Assembly (NCBI GenBank): GCA_964543795.1
Contig: CAZIZN010000003.1
Location: forward strand, 62,001 to 126,000
From: JACKIC01 sp964543795
Lineage (GTDB): Bacteria > Planctomycetota > UBA1135 > UBA2386
Reading direction: 5' to 3'
Length of the DNA stretch: 64,000 bases
Shown: positions 18,819 through 27,607 of the stretch, one piece after another
Layout of the letters: each line of letters opens with the position of its first letter
Position numbering within the stretch: the first letter of the stretch is position 1
Position numbers and translations under genes: made by a program
The notes under the pieces: generated by a model
What the model was told of the DNA's origin: nothing
What the model saw: only the letters and a program-made list of their open reading frames with translations
Databases searched by the model: none

Positions 18819-20452
18819 CGTGTCCCGGCACCGCGCTGCAGGAGCAGCCGCTGCTGGGGGTCGATCGTGTACTCCGCGTCGCCGACTTCGATCTCTCCCC
18901 GGCCACCGCGCATCGACACGCGGCGTTCCCCGCCGTGCAGGCCCACCGGCACGTCGAGGTGGAACGGCAGGTCGCCGGGCGTCTCCCAGCGCAGCTTCAG
19001 CAGCGCGCCTTCGCGCGCCGCCACGAGCCGCGGCAGGTGCGGCTGGCGCACGTAGACCTCGAAGAACCAGCCCATGTCCTCGCCGGCGATCTCGCTGCAG
19101 AGCTTCACCAGGTCGTCGGTGTCGACCAGACGGACCTGCGAGCCGTCGACCGCCTTCTCGTGGGCCGGCGTCGGGTAGCAGAACCGCCGCAGCAGCACGA
19201 AGAACTTCTCGTCGCCGAGTTGCGCCCGCAGCGTGTGCAGCACCCAGCTGCCCTTGTAGTAGATGTCGTTGCTGCCGCCGGGACCGAAGTAGATCTCGTG
19301 GCTGTTCCTGACCTCGCGCGGTGCCATCGGGCCGCGGTTCATCGTGCGCTGCTTCTGCATCTCCCGCTGGTAGGCCTCGCGGCCGAAGCGCACCTCGCGG
19401 TAGAGCGGCTGCATGTAGGTGCCGAAACCCTCGTGGATCCACATGTCCTTCCAGTCGCGGCAGGTGACGAGGTTGCCCCACCACTCGTGCGCGAGTTCGT
19501 GGTTGTGCAGCCAGTCGTACTGCTCGTCGCGGAAGCCGTTGCCGTAGGCGATGATCGTCTGGTGCTCCATGCCGAGGTGCGGCGTCTCGGCGATGCCGTA
19601 CTTCTCGTAGCGGAACGGGTAGGGACCCAGCAGCTCCTCGAAGACGCGCAGGTGGTCGAGGAACTGCGGCATGCACCGCTTCGCGCGCTCCTGGCTCTCG
19701 GGCAGCACGAAGAACTGGATCGGCATCACCATGCCGTCGATGCAGGTGTAGGTGTCGCGCAGCTCGACGTAGGGAGCGATGTTGAGCGCGATGCAGTAGT
19801 TGCTGACCGGCGCCGAGAGCTTCCAGTGGAAGGTCGCGAGCTCGCCGTCCACCACCGGCTTGCCCTGCCGCACGCCGTTGCTCGCGACGACGAGCCCCTT
19901 GGGCACGGTCACGACGAGGTCCACGCCGTCGGGCTTGTCCGACGGATGGTCCTTGCACGGCCACCAGAGGTCGGCCCCTTCCCCCTGGCAGCTCGTCGCG
20001 ATCCAGTGCGCGCCGCTCGGGGTCTTCGACCACGTGAAGCCCCCGTTCCAGGGCGGACGCACGGCGACGTGCGGCACGCCGCCGTAGCGGACCTCGACGG
20101 TGAACTCGCTGTCCTTGGCCGGGACCGGTTCGGGAGCGAAGAGGATGCGGCCGTCCTCGTGCCGGTGGGCCACCGTCGCGCCGCCGACGCGCACCTGCTC
20201 GACCGCGAGCGCCGGATCGAGGTCGAGCGCCAGGTGCCGGCAGTCGCCGACCGCCCTGGCGCGCATCGCGACCGAACCCGCGATCGACTTCTGCTCGGGA
20301 TCCACCGTGATCCGCAGCGCGTAGTGCAGCACGTCGTAGCAGGCCTGATCGGGCCGCAGCGGGCCGCCCGAGACGTTGCGCGGCTGCTGTGCGGGCAGCG
20401 CGCCGAGGCACGCAGCGAGGAGGAACGACGCAACGACGGACCGGGGACGCAT
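18815..20452 (-). CDS. M1-family zinc aminopeptidase, exported
   Basis: 545 residues with a signal peptide (VVASFLLAACLGALPAQQ). The zinc site is complete: HELAH at residues 318-322 and the third ligand Glu341 in WIHEGFGTY, 19 residues after the second His. The substrate-binding motif reads LGMEHQTI, the GMEN/GMEH form, and NDIYYKGSWVLHTLR supplies the family's late Tyr block. M1 enzymes remove N-terminal residues from peptides; the exported form probably helps digest protein outside the cytoplasm. It is about 545 residues, shorter than the four-domain PepN type. Its stop codon overlaps that of the kinase gene by a few bases, tail to tail. Confidence 0.92.
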   Translation of the reverse strand: MRPRSVVASFLLAACLGALPAQQPRNVSGGPLRPDQACYDVLHYALRITVDPEQKSIAGSVAMRARAVGDCRHLALDLDPALAVEQVRVGGATVAHRHEDGRILFAPEPVPAKDSEFTVEVRYGGVPHVAVRPPWNGGFTWSKTPSGAHWIATSCQGEGADLWWPCKDHPSDKPDGVDLVVTVPKGLVVASNGVRQGKPVVDGELATFHWKLSAPVSNYCIALNIAPYVELRDTYTCIDGMVMPIQFFVLPESQERAKRCMPQFLDHLRVFEELLGPYPFRYEKYGIAETPHLGMEHQTIIAYGNGFRDEQYDWLHNHELAHEWWGNLVTCRDWKDMWIHEGFGTYMQPLYREVRFGREAYQREMQKQRTMNRGPMAPREVRNSHEIYFGPGGSNDIYYKGSWVLHTLRAQLGDEKFFVLLRRFCYPTPAHEKAVDGSQVRLVDTDDLVKLCSEIAGEDMGWFFEVYVRQPHLPRLVAAREGALLKLRWETPGDLPFHLDVPVGLHGGERRVSMRGGRGEIEVGDAEYTIDPQQRLLLQRGAGTR

Positions 20453-20520
20453 TGCGCCCCACTCTACCGCGCGACGCTGCGTCGTTCCCGACTCGGCGCC
20501 GCGCCCGGGCAGCGGCCGAC

Positions 20521-21555
20521 TCAGCGGACCAGGAAGTGCCTGCCGCTGCGCACGCGTTCGCGCCAGTGGTCGAGCAGGTCCTGCATGGTCTGCTCGAACG
20601 GGATCACGGGCTCCCAGCCGGTGTGCTTGCGGAACTTCGTGGTGTCCGGCACCTGCAGGTCGGCGTCGATCGGCCGCAGGCGCTCGGGGTCGGTGACGAC
20701 CTCGATGTCGGCGCGCGTCGACAGGGACAGCAGGTGCTGCAGCATCTGCCCGACCGTGCAGGTGTGCGTGCCGCCGATGTTGTAGTAGGCGCCCGGCGTC
20801 GGGTTCACCGTGACGAGCAGGTGGTAGGCGCGCACCGCGTCGCGCACGTCGGACCAGGTGCGCAGCGAATCGAGGTTGCCGGTCTTCAGCACCGGCGGGA
20901 TCCGTCCCTCCTCGATCAGCGCGATCTGCTTGGCGAAGGTCGATTCGGCGAACACGTCGCCGCGCCGCGGGCCGGTGTGGGTGAACATGCGCGTCGTCAT
21001 CACGCAGAGCCCGTAGGCCTCGGCGTAGAAGCGTCCGACGAGGTCGGTGCCCACCTTGCTGATCGCGTAGGGCGACGCGGGGTGGAACGGCCGGTCCTCG
21101 TGGATGGGCAACAGGTGCCGGCTCACGCGGCCGAACACCTCGGACGAGGCGCAGACGTGCACCACGGGCCGCAGCGAGCTCGTGCGGATCGCCTCGAGCA
21201 GGCCGGCGGTGCCGAGGATGTTCGTCTGCAGCGTCTCGAGCGGCGCGTCGAAGCTCGTCTGCGGATAGCTCTGCGCGGCGAGGTGGAAGACGTAGTCCGG
21301 GCGGCTCCGCGCGACGGCCTTCTGCAGCGACGGCTGGTCGTTGAGGTCGCCGTAGCAGAGGAAGACGCGGTCCTTGTCGTTGATGCGCGGCAGCAGGTGG
21401 TCGACGTTCGCCAGATCGTCGTTCCACCGCACGAGCCCGTGGATCTCCCAGTCGGTGTGCGCGAGCAGGTGATCGGCCAGATGGCTGCCGACCATGCCGG
21501 TGAGCCCGGTGATCAATACGCGGCGCGGGCCGCTGTCAGGACGAGGCAGCAACAT
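20521..21555 (-). CDS. NAD(P)-dependent sugar-nucleotide 4,6-dehydratase, GDP-mannose/GDP-heptose type
   Basis: 344 residues of the extended SDR family. The nucleotide motif is VLITGLTGMVGSHLADHL; the catalytic set is SSE in CASSEVFGRV and Y-x3-K in SPYAISKVGTDL, the Ser-Glu pair being what dehydratases have and 4-reductases lack. Blocks HLAAQSYPQTSFDAPLETLQTN and RMFTHTGPRRGDVF match the GDP-mannose 4,6-dehydratase group, which also includes GDP-heptose dehydratases. The overlap of 20 bases with the RmlC-like gene implies a two-step route to a deoxy-sugar. The heptose genes at 29588-32100 make a GDP-heptose substrate worth considering; CDP- or GDP-hexose remain possible. Confidence 0.8.
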   Translation of the reverse strand: MLLPRPDSGPRRVLITGLTGMVGSHLADHLLAHTDWEIHGLVRWNDDLANVDHLLPRINDKDRVFLCYGDLNDQPSLQKAVARSRPDYVFHLAAQSYPQTSFDAPLETLQTNILGTAGLLEAIRTSSLRPVVHVCASSEVFGRVSRHLLPIHEDRPFHPASPYAISKVGTDLVGRFYAEAYGLCVMTTRMFTHTGPRRGDVFAESTFAKQIALIEEGRIPPVLKTGNLDSLRTWSDVRDAVRAYHLLVTVNPTPGAYYNIGGTHTCTVGQMLQHLLSLSTRADIEVVTDPERLRPIDADLQVPDTTKFRKHTGWEPVIPFEQTMQDLLDHWRERVRSGRHFLVR

Positions 21556-22060
21556 GGTCCCCCTCCCGGTCGCGTCGGCTCAGGATCGGTGCGTCGACGG
21601 GCCACTCGAAGCCCCACTCCGGATCGTCCCAGCGGATCGTGAACTGCCGCCCCGGCACGAAGTGCGTGTCCTGCTTGTACCAGTAGACGAGCGGTCCCTC
21701 GAGCACGAGGATCGAGTTGCCGATGCCCGGCGGCAGCAGCAGTTGCACGCGGTTCTCGCCGCTGAGTTCGAACGCCTGCCAGCGCCGCCAGGTCGGCGAG
21801 TCCGGGCGGTTGTCGGCGATCACGGCATGGCCTCGGCCGTGCAGCACGCTGACCAGCTTGGTGGTCGCCCAGTCGCCGTGCAGTCCGCGCAGCACGTGCG
21901 TGTGCGACACGGACACGTCGTCCTGCACGAACGTGACGCCGCCCGTCGCCTCGCGATAGGTCTCGGTGTCGAACAACTCGACGTAGCGTCCGCGGTGGTC
22001 GGAGAACACCTCGGGCACGATGCGCCGGACGCCGTGGAGGTCGGTGTCGAAGATCCGCAT
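21536..22060 (-). CDS. RmlC-like sugar-nucleotide 3,5-epimerase (cupin)
   Basis: 174 residues, the usual size of dTDP-4-keto-6-deoxyhexose 3,5-epimerases. The order of landmarks is the RmlC order: RRIVPEVFSDHRGRYVELFD, the active-site region TFVQDDVSVSHTHVLRGLHGD with its His, LLLPPGIGNSILVLEG and VYWYKQDTHFVPGRQFTIRWDD. The second half of the usual RGLHYQ motif is changed to RGLHGD, which suggests a sugar other than dTDP-4-keto-rhamnose. Coupled to the dehydratase that follows, it probably epimerises the 4-keto intermediate at C3 and/or C5. Confidence 0.83.
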   Translation of the reverse strand: MRIFDTDLHGVRRIVPEVFSDHRGRYVELFDTETYREATGGVTFVQDDVSVSHTHVLRGLHGDWATTKLVSVLHGRGHAVIADNRPDSPTWRRWQAFELSGENRVQLLLPPGIGNSILVLEGPLVYWYKQDTHFVPGRQFTIRWDDPEWGFEWPVDAPILSRRDREGDHVAASS

Positions 22061-22134
22061 GCCCCGGTGCTATCGGCCGCTCGCGGTCGGCCCTTGAGCC
22101 GGCGGTGCGGCCGCACCCGGGGGCCGGGGACCGG

Positions 22135-23133
22135 CTACAGGACGGCGGGCGAGACGCCGTTGGACATCGTGAAGCCGCCCGCCGCGCCGGCGTCGAGCAC
22201 GAGCGCCTGGGCGTTGAATCCGAAGGCCGTCATGGGCGGCACGGCGATCGTCTGCACACCGATGCCGTTGGGGTCGCACAGGAAGAAGTTCGTGACCAGC
22301 GGGTTGACCAGCAGGTTGCAGGTCGGCGAGATGGGGATCGACGCGCGGCCGAACCCGACCACCATCAACGCAGGCGCGTTCGCGGGCACGTTCGTCACCG
22401 CGAGCCGGATCGAGCCGCCGACTGCACCCGGGACGTCGCCGTTCTGCACGAGCACCGGGGAGAAGCCGCCCGTGCCCGGACAGCCGCTGCCGTAGCCGTA
22501 GTGCACGCGCGTCACGTAGAACGTCGCCGCAACCCCCGTAGTCGCCTGGAAAGACGTGGCACTGAAGGCCACCCCGTGTGCGGCCGCATCGCTGTTGACG
22601 ACGCCGAGGAAGCAGTTCGTCGTGTCGTTGCTGCCGGGGTGAGTCATCAGGATGCCGAGGTCGCCTCCGGTGTACGGAACCGGGGTCTGCAGGTTGAAGT
22701 AGAACTCCCCCCAGGCGTTCGGCGCAGCGCCGTGCGTATAGGTCGCCGCGGGCAGCAGCATCGCCCCGTCGCGGGCGAGCGTGGGCGGCACGAGGAAGTT
22801 GGTCGCGAACGTGGCCGTGTACTGAGCCGGCGGGATCGACGCACCGATCGAGATCTCGTAGTCGTTCCAGCCGACGTTGCTCGCGGGCCAGGTCGAAGTG
22901 CCGCCGGACCATTGGCGGAAGCTGACGCCGACGATGCTGTCGCCGACCGGCATGGCCGCGAGTTGGACTGCATTGATGCCGAGCATGTAGGTGCGCGGCG
23001 CCCCCGAGTTGCGCACGACGGTGTTGAGGCCGCTCGTGCCGTTCGCGGTCGCGTTGGCGTTGGGAACGACCACCGATTGCGCGAGCAGGGACGATGTGGC
23101 GAGCAGGACGACGGAAAGGGCAGAGACGTGCAT
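22135..23133 (-). CDS. Secreted beta-rich protein of a planctomycete-type family
   Basis: 332 residues with a signal peptide ending near MHVSALSVVLLATSSLLAQS. The body is rich in Ala, Gly, Asn, Thr and Val in short strands, with few charged residues, as in large secreted or surface proteins. A C-terminal region begins at GSGCPGTGGFSPVL and continues with ISPTCNLLVNPLV and FFLCDPNGIGVQT, giving a Cys-containing domain of about 110 residues that is met as repeated paralogs in marine planctomycete genomes. Function is unknown. An AGGAG lies 13 bases before the ATG. Only one copy is in this window. Confidence 0.8.
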   Translation of the reverse strand: MHVSALSVVLLATSSLLAQSVVVPNANATANGTSGLNTVVRNSGAPRTYMLGINAVQLAAMPVGDSIVGVSFRQWSGGTSTWPASNVGWNDYEISIGASIPPAQYTATFATNFLVPPTLARDGAMLLPAATYTHGAAPNAWGEFYFNLQTPVPYTGGDLGILMTHPGSNDTTNCFLGVVNSDAAAHGVAFSATSFQATTGVAATFYVTRVHYGYGSGCPGTGGFSPVLVQNGDVPGAVGGSIRLAVTNVPANAPALMVVGFGRASIPISPTCNLLVNPLVTNFFLCDPNGIGVQTIAVPPMTAFGFNAQALVLDAGAAGGFTMSNGVSPAVL

Positions 23134-23311
23134 GGCGGGATCGTGACTCCTTGGCTGGTGAAGACCGCATCCTAGTGGACCGAACGCCGTCGCACCCGGC
23201 GCCGGACCGGGCATCGTGCCCGGATGCCGCCGGCGACCCCGCGCGGCACCGATCCGCGGGCGTCGTTCGCATCGCCGCACGGCAGATCTGCGCTCTGCGG
23301 CGCCTTCCCGC

Positions 23312-23410
23312 ATGACCCCCACCCTGCGCAGCGCCCGCGAAGCCCGCGCCGAAGCCGTGCTCCTGTTGCTCGCCGCCGCCGCGATGCTGCTGCTCGCCTA
23401 TTGCCACTGA
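23312..23410 (+). CDS. Possible 32-residue membrane peptide
   Basis: This open frame codes for a short basic N-terminus (TPTLRSAREARAEA) and one hydrophobic helix (VLLLLAAAAMLLLAYCH). It lies in the 308-base gap between the secreted protein (23133) and the glycosyltransferase (23442). No ribosome-binding site stands out, and short open frames are common by chance in such GC-rich DNA. Apart from this frame and a TAGGAT-like patch upstream of the secreted protein, nothing is recognised in the gap. Confidence 0.25.
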   Translation: MTPTLRSAREARAEAVLLLLAAAAMLLLAYCH

Positions 23411-23441
23411 CCCGGACCGGGAGCCCCGCGCCCGGCGGCCC

Positions 23442-26060
23442 TCAGCGCGCGACCGGCTGCAGCAGCGGCGCCTTCGCGGCGAGCAGTTCCGCGTAGACCT
23501 TCGCGACGTCCGCCGCGAACGCCGCCAGCCCGCGCGGCGGGGCGATCGCCCGCTGCAGGCGGCCGAGCAACCCCGGCTCGTGCGCGAACGCGAGCAGGCA
23601 CTGTGCCAGCGCCTCGGCATCCCCCGCCGGGAACAACAGGCCGTTCCTGCCGTGCGCCACGAAGTCGGGGATGCCGCCGATGCGGGAACCCACCACCGGG
23701 CACCGCGCCGCGAGCGCCTCGGCGACGACGAACGGCGCGCAGTCGTCCCAGACCGACGGCACCACGACCACGTCGACGGCGGCGAGCAGCGACGGCAGCT
23801 GCTGCGGATCGTACGGGCCGGCCAGATGCAGGCGGCCCGCCGGGTCGAACCGGCGCAACGCCTCGCGGTAGTCCGCGGCGACGTCGCCGAGCGCCACCGC
23901 CTCGACCGCGCCGGCCGGCAAGCGCTGCAGCGCCTGGGCGAGCACGTGCACGCCCTTGTGCGCCATCACCGAGCCGAAGAAACCGACCCGCAACGGCCGC
24001 TGCAGCGCGTCGACGAGGACGCGTCGCGCCCCCGTGCGCTCCCAGATCGCCGCGAGCGCCGCCGGCTCCTGACGCAGCACCCGCACGTGGCCGGCATCGT
24101 CGCCGTTCCGCACGTGCAGCTCGCGCACGCGTTCCGACACGGCCAGATGCACGTCGATGTCCAGGCGCAGCATGCGCACGCCTTCGCGGCGGCGCGCCGC
24201 GTAGCCCTGCGCCAGTCCCGGTGCGCCGAGGCAACGTTCGCACCGGCTGCCGTCCTCGGTCGGCCCGTCGCAGCGTTCGAGGCGTTCGCTGACCAGGTAG
24301 AGCCGCGGGCAGATCGACCAGTAGTTGTTCGAGCTCAGCACCGTCGGGATGCCGCGCGCGCGGCACTCGCCCGGCAGCGACATGCCGAGGTTGTGCAGAT
24401 TCCAGAAGTGCACGACGTCGGGCCGCCAGCGCTCGAGTTCGGCGGCGAACGCCTCGCGCACGCGCGGGTCGTCGATCTCGCGTCCGGGGGCGAGCAGATC
24501 CATGAACGCGCTCGGCCGGTTGCACACGCCGACCAGCTCCACGCCGTCCTCCGTGTGGCGTCGCAGCCCGTAGGCCGGCAGCGACGGCTCGGGCTGCGCC
24601 GCCGCGTAGAAGACGGCGACCGCCTGTCCGCTGCGGGCGAGATGCTGCGCGAACGCACGCGGCAGCATGGTGCCGCCGCCGCTGTCGGCCCAGCCGTACA
24701 TGACCATCAGCACGCGCGGGGCCCCCACCGCGTCGGCCGGGCACCGCGCGCCGGCCGGGCCGGGCGTGGCGACCGGGCTCGCTGCGCGACTCGCTGCCGG
24801 GGCCCGGGGCGGCACCGCCGGCAGCACACCCGGCAGCGACCGGGAGACCCTGGCCGCGCGCGCCAGCGGCACGCCGTCCGGCCCCTCGAACACCTGCCAC
24901 GGCCGCTGCTCGTGCGGGGCGGACCAGCCCAGTTCCCCCGCGCCGTCGAGCACCAACGCACGGGCCGTCCGGCTGTCGCGCACCACCTCGTGGTCGACTT
25001 CGACGAACTGCAGCTCGCGCAGCCGCGGCGCCGCCGGCCCGAGCCGGGCCAGGTTGGCGGCCGCAGTCGGCGAGGGCGCGCCGTGCCGCCACGCGCGCAG
25101 CGCCGCGTCGCGGGCGCCGGCGGCGGCCAGGATGCAGGCGCAGTTGTTCGCGAACGCCGCCCGTACGGCCGCGGCGGCCGCGCCGTCGAGCGGCAGCGCC
25201 GCGGCGCGGCGGTAGCAGTCGAGCGCGAGCTCGGCGTCCGTGTAGGGCCCCAGCGCACACAGGTTGCCGAGTTCGACGAGCGCGGCCGCCCGGGCCGCCG
25301 TGTCGTCGGGCTGTGCGGCGAGCCCCGGGAACAGAACTTCGAGCGGCGTCGTGGTGCGCAGCCGTCGCATCACCGCGAGCACCTCGCGCAGCGTGGCGCT
25401 CCGGTTGTCGGCGCCGCTGTTGCTGTCCGGCCGCTTCAGGAAGAGCCCGAGCGGCTCGCGCACGTGAACGGCGCCGAAGCGCAGCGCGATGCGTCCGAAC
25501 AGGTCCTGGTCGTTCGCGTGCCGCCACGCCGCGTCCCAGGACCCGACCGTCGCGTGCACGGCGCGCCGCCACATCGGCTGGGCACCGAACAGACAACACG
25601 ACACCACGGCGGTCGGCGTGTAGTCGGGCCACGCGTAGCGCCGCGTCGCCGTGTTCACCGCCCAGGTCTCGTTGTCGCGCTCGGTGATCAGGGAGTCCGC
25701 ATAGGCGATCCCGGCACCGCTCGCCCGTTCGAGCGCCGCGACCATCGTCGCCGCGAAGTCGGGACGGTGCCGGTCGTCGGCGTTCGCGGTCGTCAGGTAC
25801 CGTCCCTTCGCCAGCTCCGTCGCCCTGGCGAGCGAGCGCGACGAGCACTCGCGTGCCGCCGTGCGCACGTAGCGCAGGCGCGGGAAGCGCCGCTGGTACT
25901 CCCGCACGATCGCACCTTCGGCCTCCGGCGAACACGCATCGACGACGATGATCTCCAGCCGGTCACGCAGGGTCTGCGCGAGCAGGCTGTCGAGGCAGCC
26001 GCGCAGGTAGCGCTCGCTGGCGTAGGTCGACACCAGCGCCGAGACCAGCGGCTCGGTCAT
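23442..26060 (-). CDS. Two-domain glycosyltransferase, GT2 fused to GT4
   Basis: 872 residues. The N-terminal domain (about 1-240) is a GT-A family 2 enzyme: VSALVSTYASERYLRGCLDSLLAQ, LEIIVVDACSP and the metal-binding region YLTTANADDRHRPDF. A middle stretch (about 250-370) of Ala-rich helices looks TPR-like. The C-terminal domain (about 430-860) is GT-B family 4: VLMVMYGWADSGGGTMLPRAF, VHFWNLHNLG, LRVGFFGSVMAHKGVHVLAQAL, VVVVPSVWDDCAPFVVAEALAARCPVVGSRIGGIP. A Cys-rich loop (RCDGPTEDGSRCERCLG) resembles one in other GT4 enzymes. It would add two sugars to a growing glycan. It is the last gene of the coupled heptose/TPP/radical SAM set. Confidence 0.85.
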   Translation of the reverse strand: MTEPLVSALVSTYASERYLRGCLDSLLAQTLRDRLEIIVVDACSPEAEGAIVREYQRRFPRLRYVRTAARECSSRSLARATELAKGRYLTTANADDRHRPDFAATMVAALERASGAGIAYADSLITERDNETWAVNTATRRYAWPDYTPTAVVSCCLFGAQPMWRRAVHATVGSWDAAWRHANDQDLFGRIALRFGAVHVREPLGLFLKRPDSNSGADNRSATLREVLAVMRRLRTTTPLEVLFPGLAAQPDDTAARAAALVELGNLCALGPYTDAELALDCYRRAAALPLDGAAAAAVRAAFANNCACILAAAGARDAALRAWRHGAPSPTAAANLARLGPAAPRLRELQFVEVDHEVVRDSRTARALVLDGAGELGWSAPHEQRPWQVFEGPDGVPLARAARVSRSLPGVLPAVPPRAPAASRAASPVATPGPAGARCPADAVGAPRVLMVMYGWADSGGGTMLPRAFAQHLARSGQAVAVFYAAAQPEPSLPAYGLRRHTEDGVELVGVCNRPSAFMDLLAPGREIDDPRVREAFAAELERWRPDVVHFWNLHNLGMSLPGECRARGIPTVLSSNNYWSICPRLYLVSERLERCDGPTEDGSRCERCLGAPGLAQGYAARRREGVRMLRLDIDVHLAVSERVRELHVRNGDDAGHVRVLRQEPAALAAIWERTGARRVLVDALQRPLRVGFFGSVMAHKGVHVLAQALQRLPAGAVEAVALGDVAADYREALRRFDPAGRLHLAGPYDPQQLPSLLAAVDVVVVPSVWDDCAPFVVAEALAARCPVVGSRIGGIPDFVAHGRNGLLFPAGDAEALAQCLLAFAHEPGLLGRLQRAIAPPRGLAAFAADVAKVYAELLAAKAPLLQPVAR

Positions 26061-27607
26061 GCCCCGACCGGCACCGGCGCGCCGGGCAGCACGAAGCTCT
26101 TGTGGTCGCGGGCCAGCGGTTGACCGAGCATCGCCGCCAGTTCGTCGAGCACGCCCGCACCGAACGTGGCCGCGGCCATCGCGCGGTACTCGAAGCGGTC
26201 GAAGTACTCACGGAACGCCGCGTCGCGGAACGCCAGCACCTCGCCGCCGGACAGGTGCTTCGTCGGCAACGGCAGGCACGACCGGCTGTGCTGGGAGTAG
26301 CCGTCCCAGTCCGCGGGCAGCGGCCAGCCGCGCGCGATCGCGTCGCGGTAGAGCTGGCTGCCCGGGTAGGCCATCGCCGAGAAGAAGTTCGCGAACTCGG
26401 TGTTGAGCTCCTTGGCGAAGTCGAGCGTGAGCCGCATCGACGCGGCGTCGTCCTCGGGCAGCCCGAAGATGTAGTTGCCCATCACGTGGATGCCGGCCGC
26501 GCGCACGAGCCCGATCGCCCTGGCGATCGCCTCCGGGCGGTACCCCTTGTCGACGTCGGCCCGCACCTTCTCGCTGGCCGATTCGATGCCGATCGCCAGC
26601 CACCGCACGCCGGCCGCACGCATCTTCGCGAGCAGCTCGGCGTCGCGGCACGTGTCGACGCGCGCGTAGGCCCAGAGGTTCAGGTCCGCGTCCAGCGCCG
26701 CCAGTCCGTCGCAGATGCGGCCGACGTGGTGGCGGTCGAGCAGGAACAGCTCGTCGGCGATCTTGACGTTGCGCACACCGTGCTCGGTCACGAGGCGCGC
26801 GAGGTCCGCGACCACACGGTCGGGATCGAACCTGCGGTAGCTGTTGCGCGAGGCGTCGAAGCCGGCCGCCGCCTCGCCCTCCTTGAACGGGGCCTGGATG
26901 CAGCAGAACGAGCACTGGAAGGGACAGCCGAGCGTCGTGTAGAGCGCGGCGTAGGGCTCGCGGCTCGCGCGGCCGAAGCAGTGCCAGTTGTGGGCGCGGT
27001 AGCGCGACACGTCGAGCAGGTCCCAGGCCATGCCCGGCATCTCGCGGGCGAGGTCCCGCACGAGCGGTGCGGCGGCGTTGCGCACGATGCGCTCGCCGTC
27101 GCGCCACAACAGGCCGGGCACCCTGGCCAGTTCCGGTGCGACCGGGTCGGCCGCCAGGGCCGACACCAGCGCGTCGATCGTGTACGGCCCTTCGCCCGAG
27201 CAGACGAAGTCCGCGGGCTCCTCGCGCAAGGTGCGCTCGGGCAGGGCGGCGACGTGACCGCCGACGAGCAGGATCCGGCCTTCGGGATCCGCGGCCCGGA
27301 TCCCGGCGCAGGCGTCGCGCGCGCCGGGCATCGCGAAGGTCGAGGCGTTCGGGTTGTGGCCGTAGACGACCACCACCGTCAGCTTGGGGCGAAGCTCCGC
27401 CACGGCGGCGCCGACCGCCGCCGGCGTCAGGTCCAGCGCGTTCGCGTCGAGGATCGCCACCGACCGGCCGCGCAGCCGGCCGTGCATCGCCAGCTGGGCC
27501 GCCCAGATCGGCGGTTCCTTCGCCGCGAGGTTCCGCCCGAGATCCTGGTAGATCCGCCGGTGGCCGCCGGGGTTGACGAACAGCACGTCGAGGGCGCGGC
27601 GGCTCAC
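26057..27607 (-). CDS. B12-binding-domain radical SAM protein
   Basis: 516 residues. An N-terminal Rossmann part (DVLFVNPGGHRRIYQDLG, LTVVVVYGHNPNASTFAM, GRILLVGGHVAALPE) fits a cobalamin-binding domain, and the radical SAM cluster is CPFQCSFC (Cys228, Cys232, Cys235), followed by VKIADELFLLDRHHV and IHVMGNYIFGLPEDD. Such BchE/P-methylase-type enzymes methylate or rearrange unreactive carbons. The GTG is chosen for the GTGA overlap with the E1 beta stop. Located between TPP-dependent enzymes and a glycosyltransferase, it may methylate a sugar or an acyl group; the substrate cannot be told from the sequence. Confidence 0.88.
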   Translation of the reverse strand: MSRRALDVLFVNPGGHRRIYQDLGRNLAAKEPPIWAAQLAMHGRLRGRSVAILDANALDLTPAAVGAAVAELRPKLTVVVVYGHNPNASTFAMPGARDACAGIRAADPEGRILLVGGHVAALPERTLREEPADFVCSGEGPYTIDALVSALAADPVAPELARVPGLLWRDGERIVRNAAAPLVRDLAREMPGMAWDLLDVSRYRAHNWHCFGRASREPYAALYTTLGCPFQCSFCCIQAPFKEGEAAAGFDASRNSYRRFDPDRVVADLARLVTEHGVRNVKIADELFLLDRHHVGRICDGLAALDADLNLWAYARVDTCRDAELLAKMRAAGVRWLAIGIESASEKVRADVDKGYRPEAIARAIGLVRAAGIHVMGNYIFGLPEDDAASMRLTLDFAKELNTEFANFFSAMAYPGSQLYRDAIARGWPLPADWDGYSQHSRSCLPLPTKHLSGGEVLAFRDAAFREYFDRFEYRAMAAATFGAGVLDELAAMLGQPLARDHKSFVLPGAPVPVGA

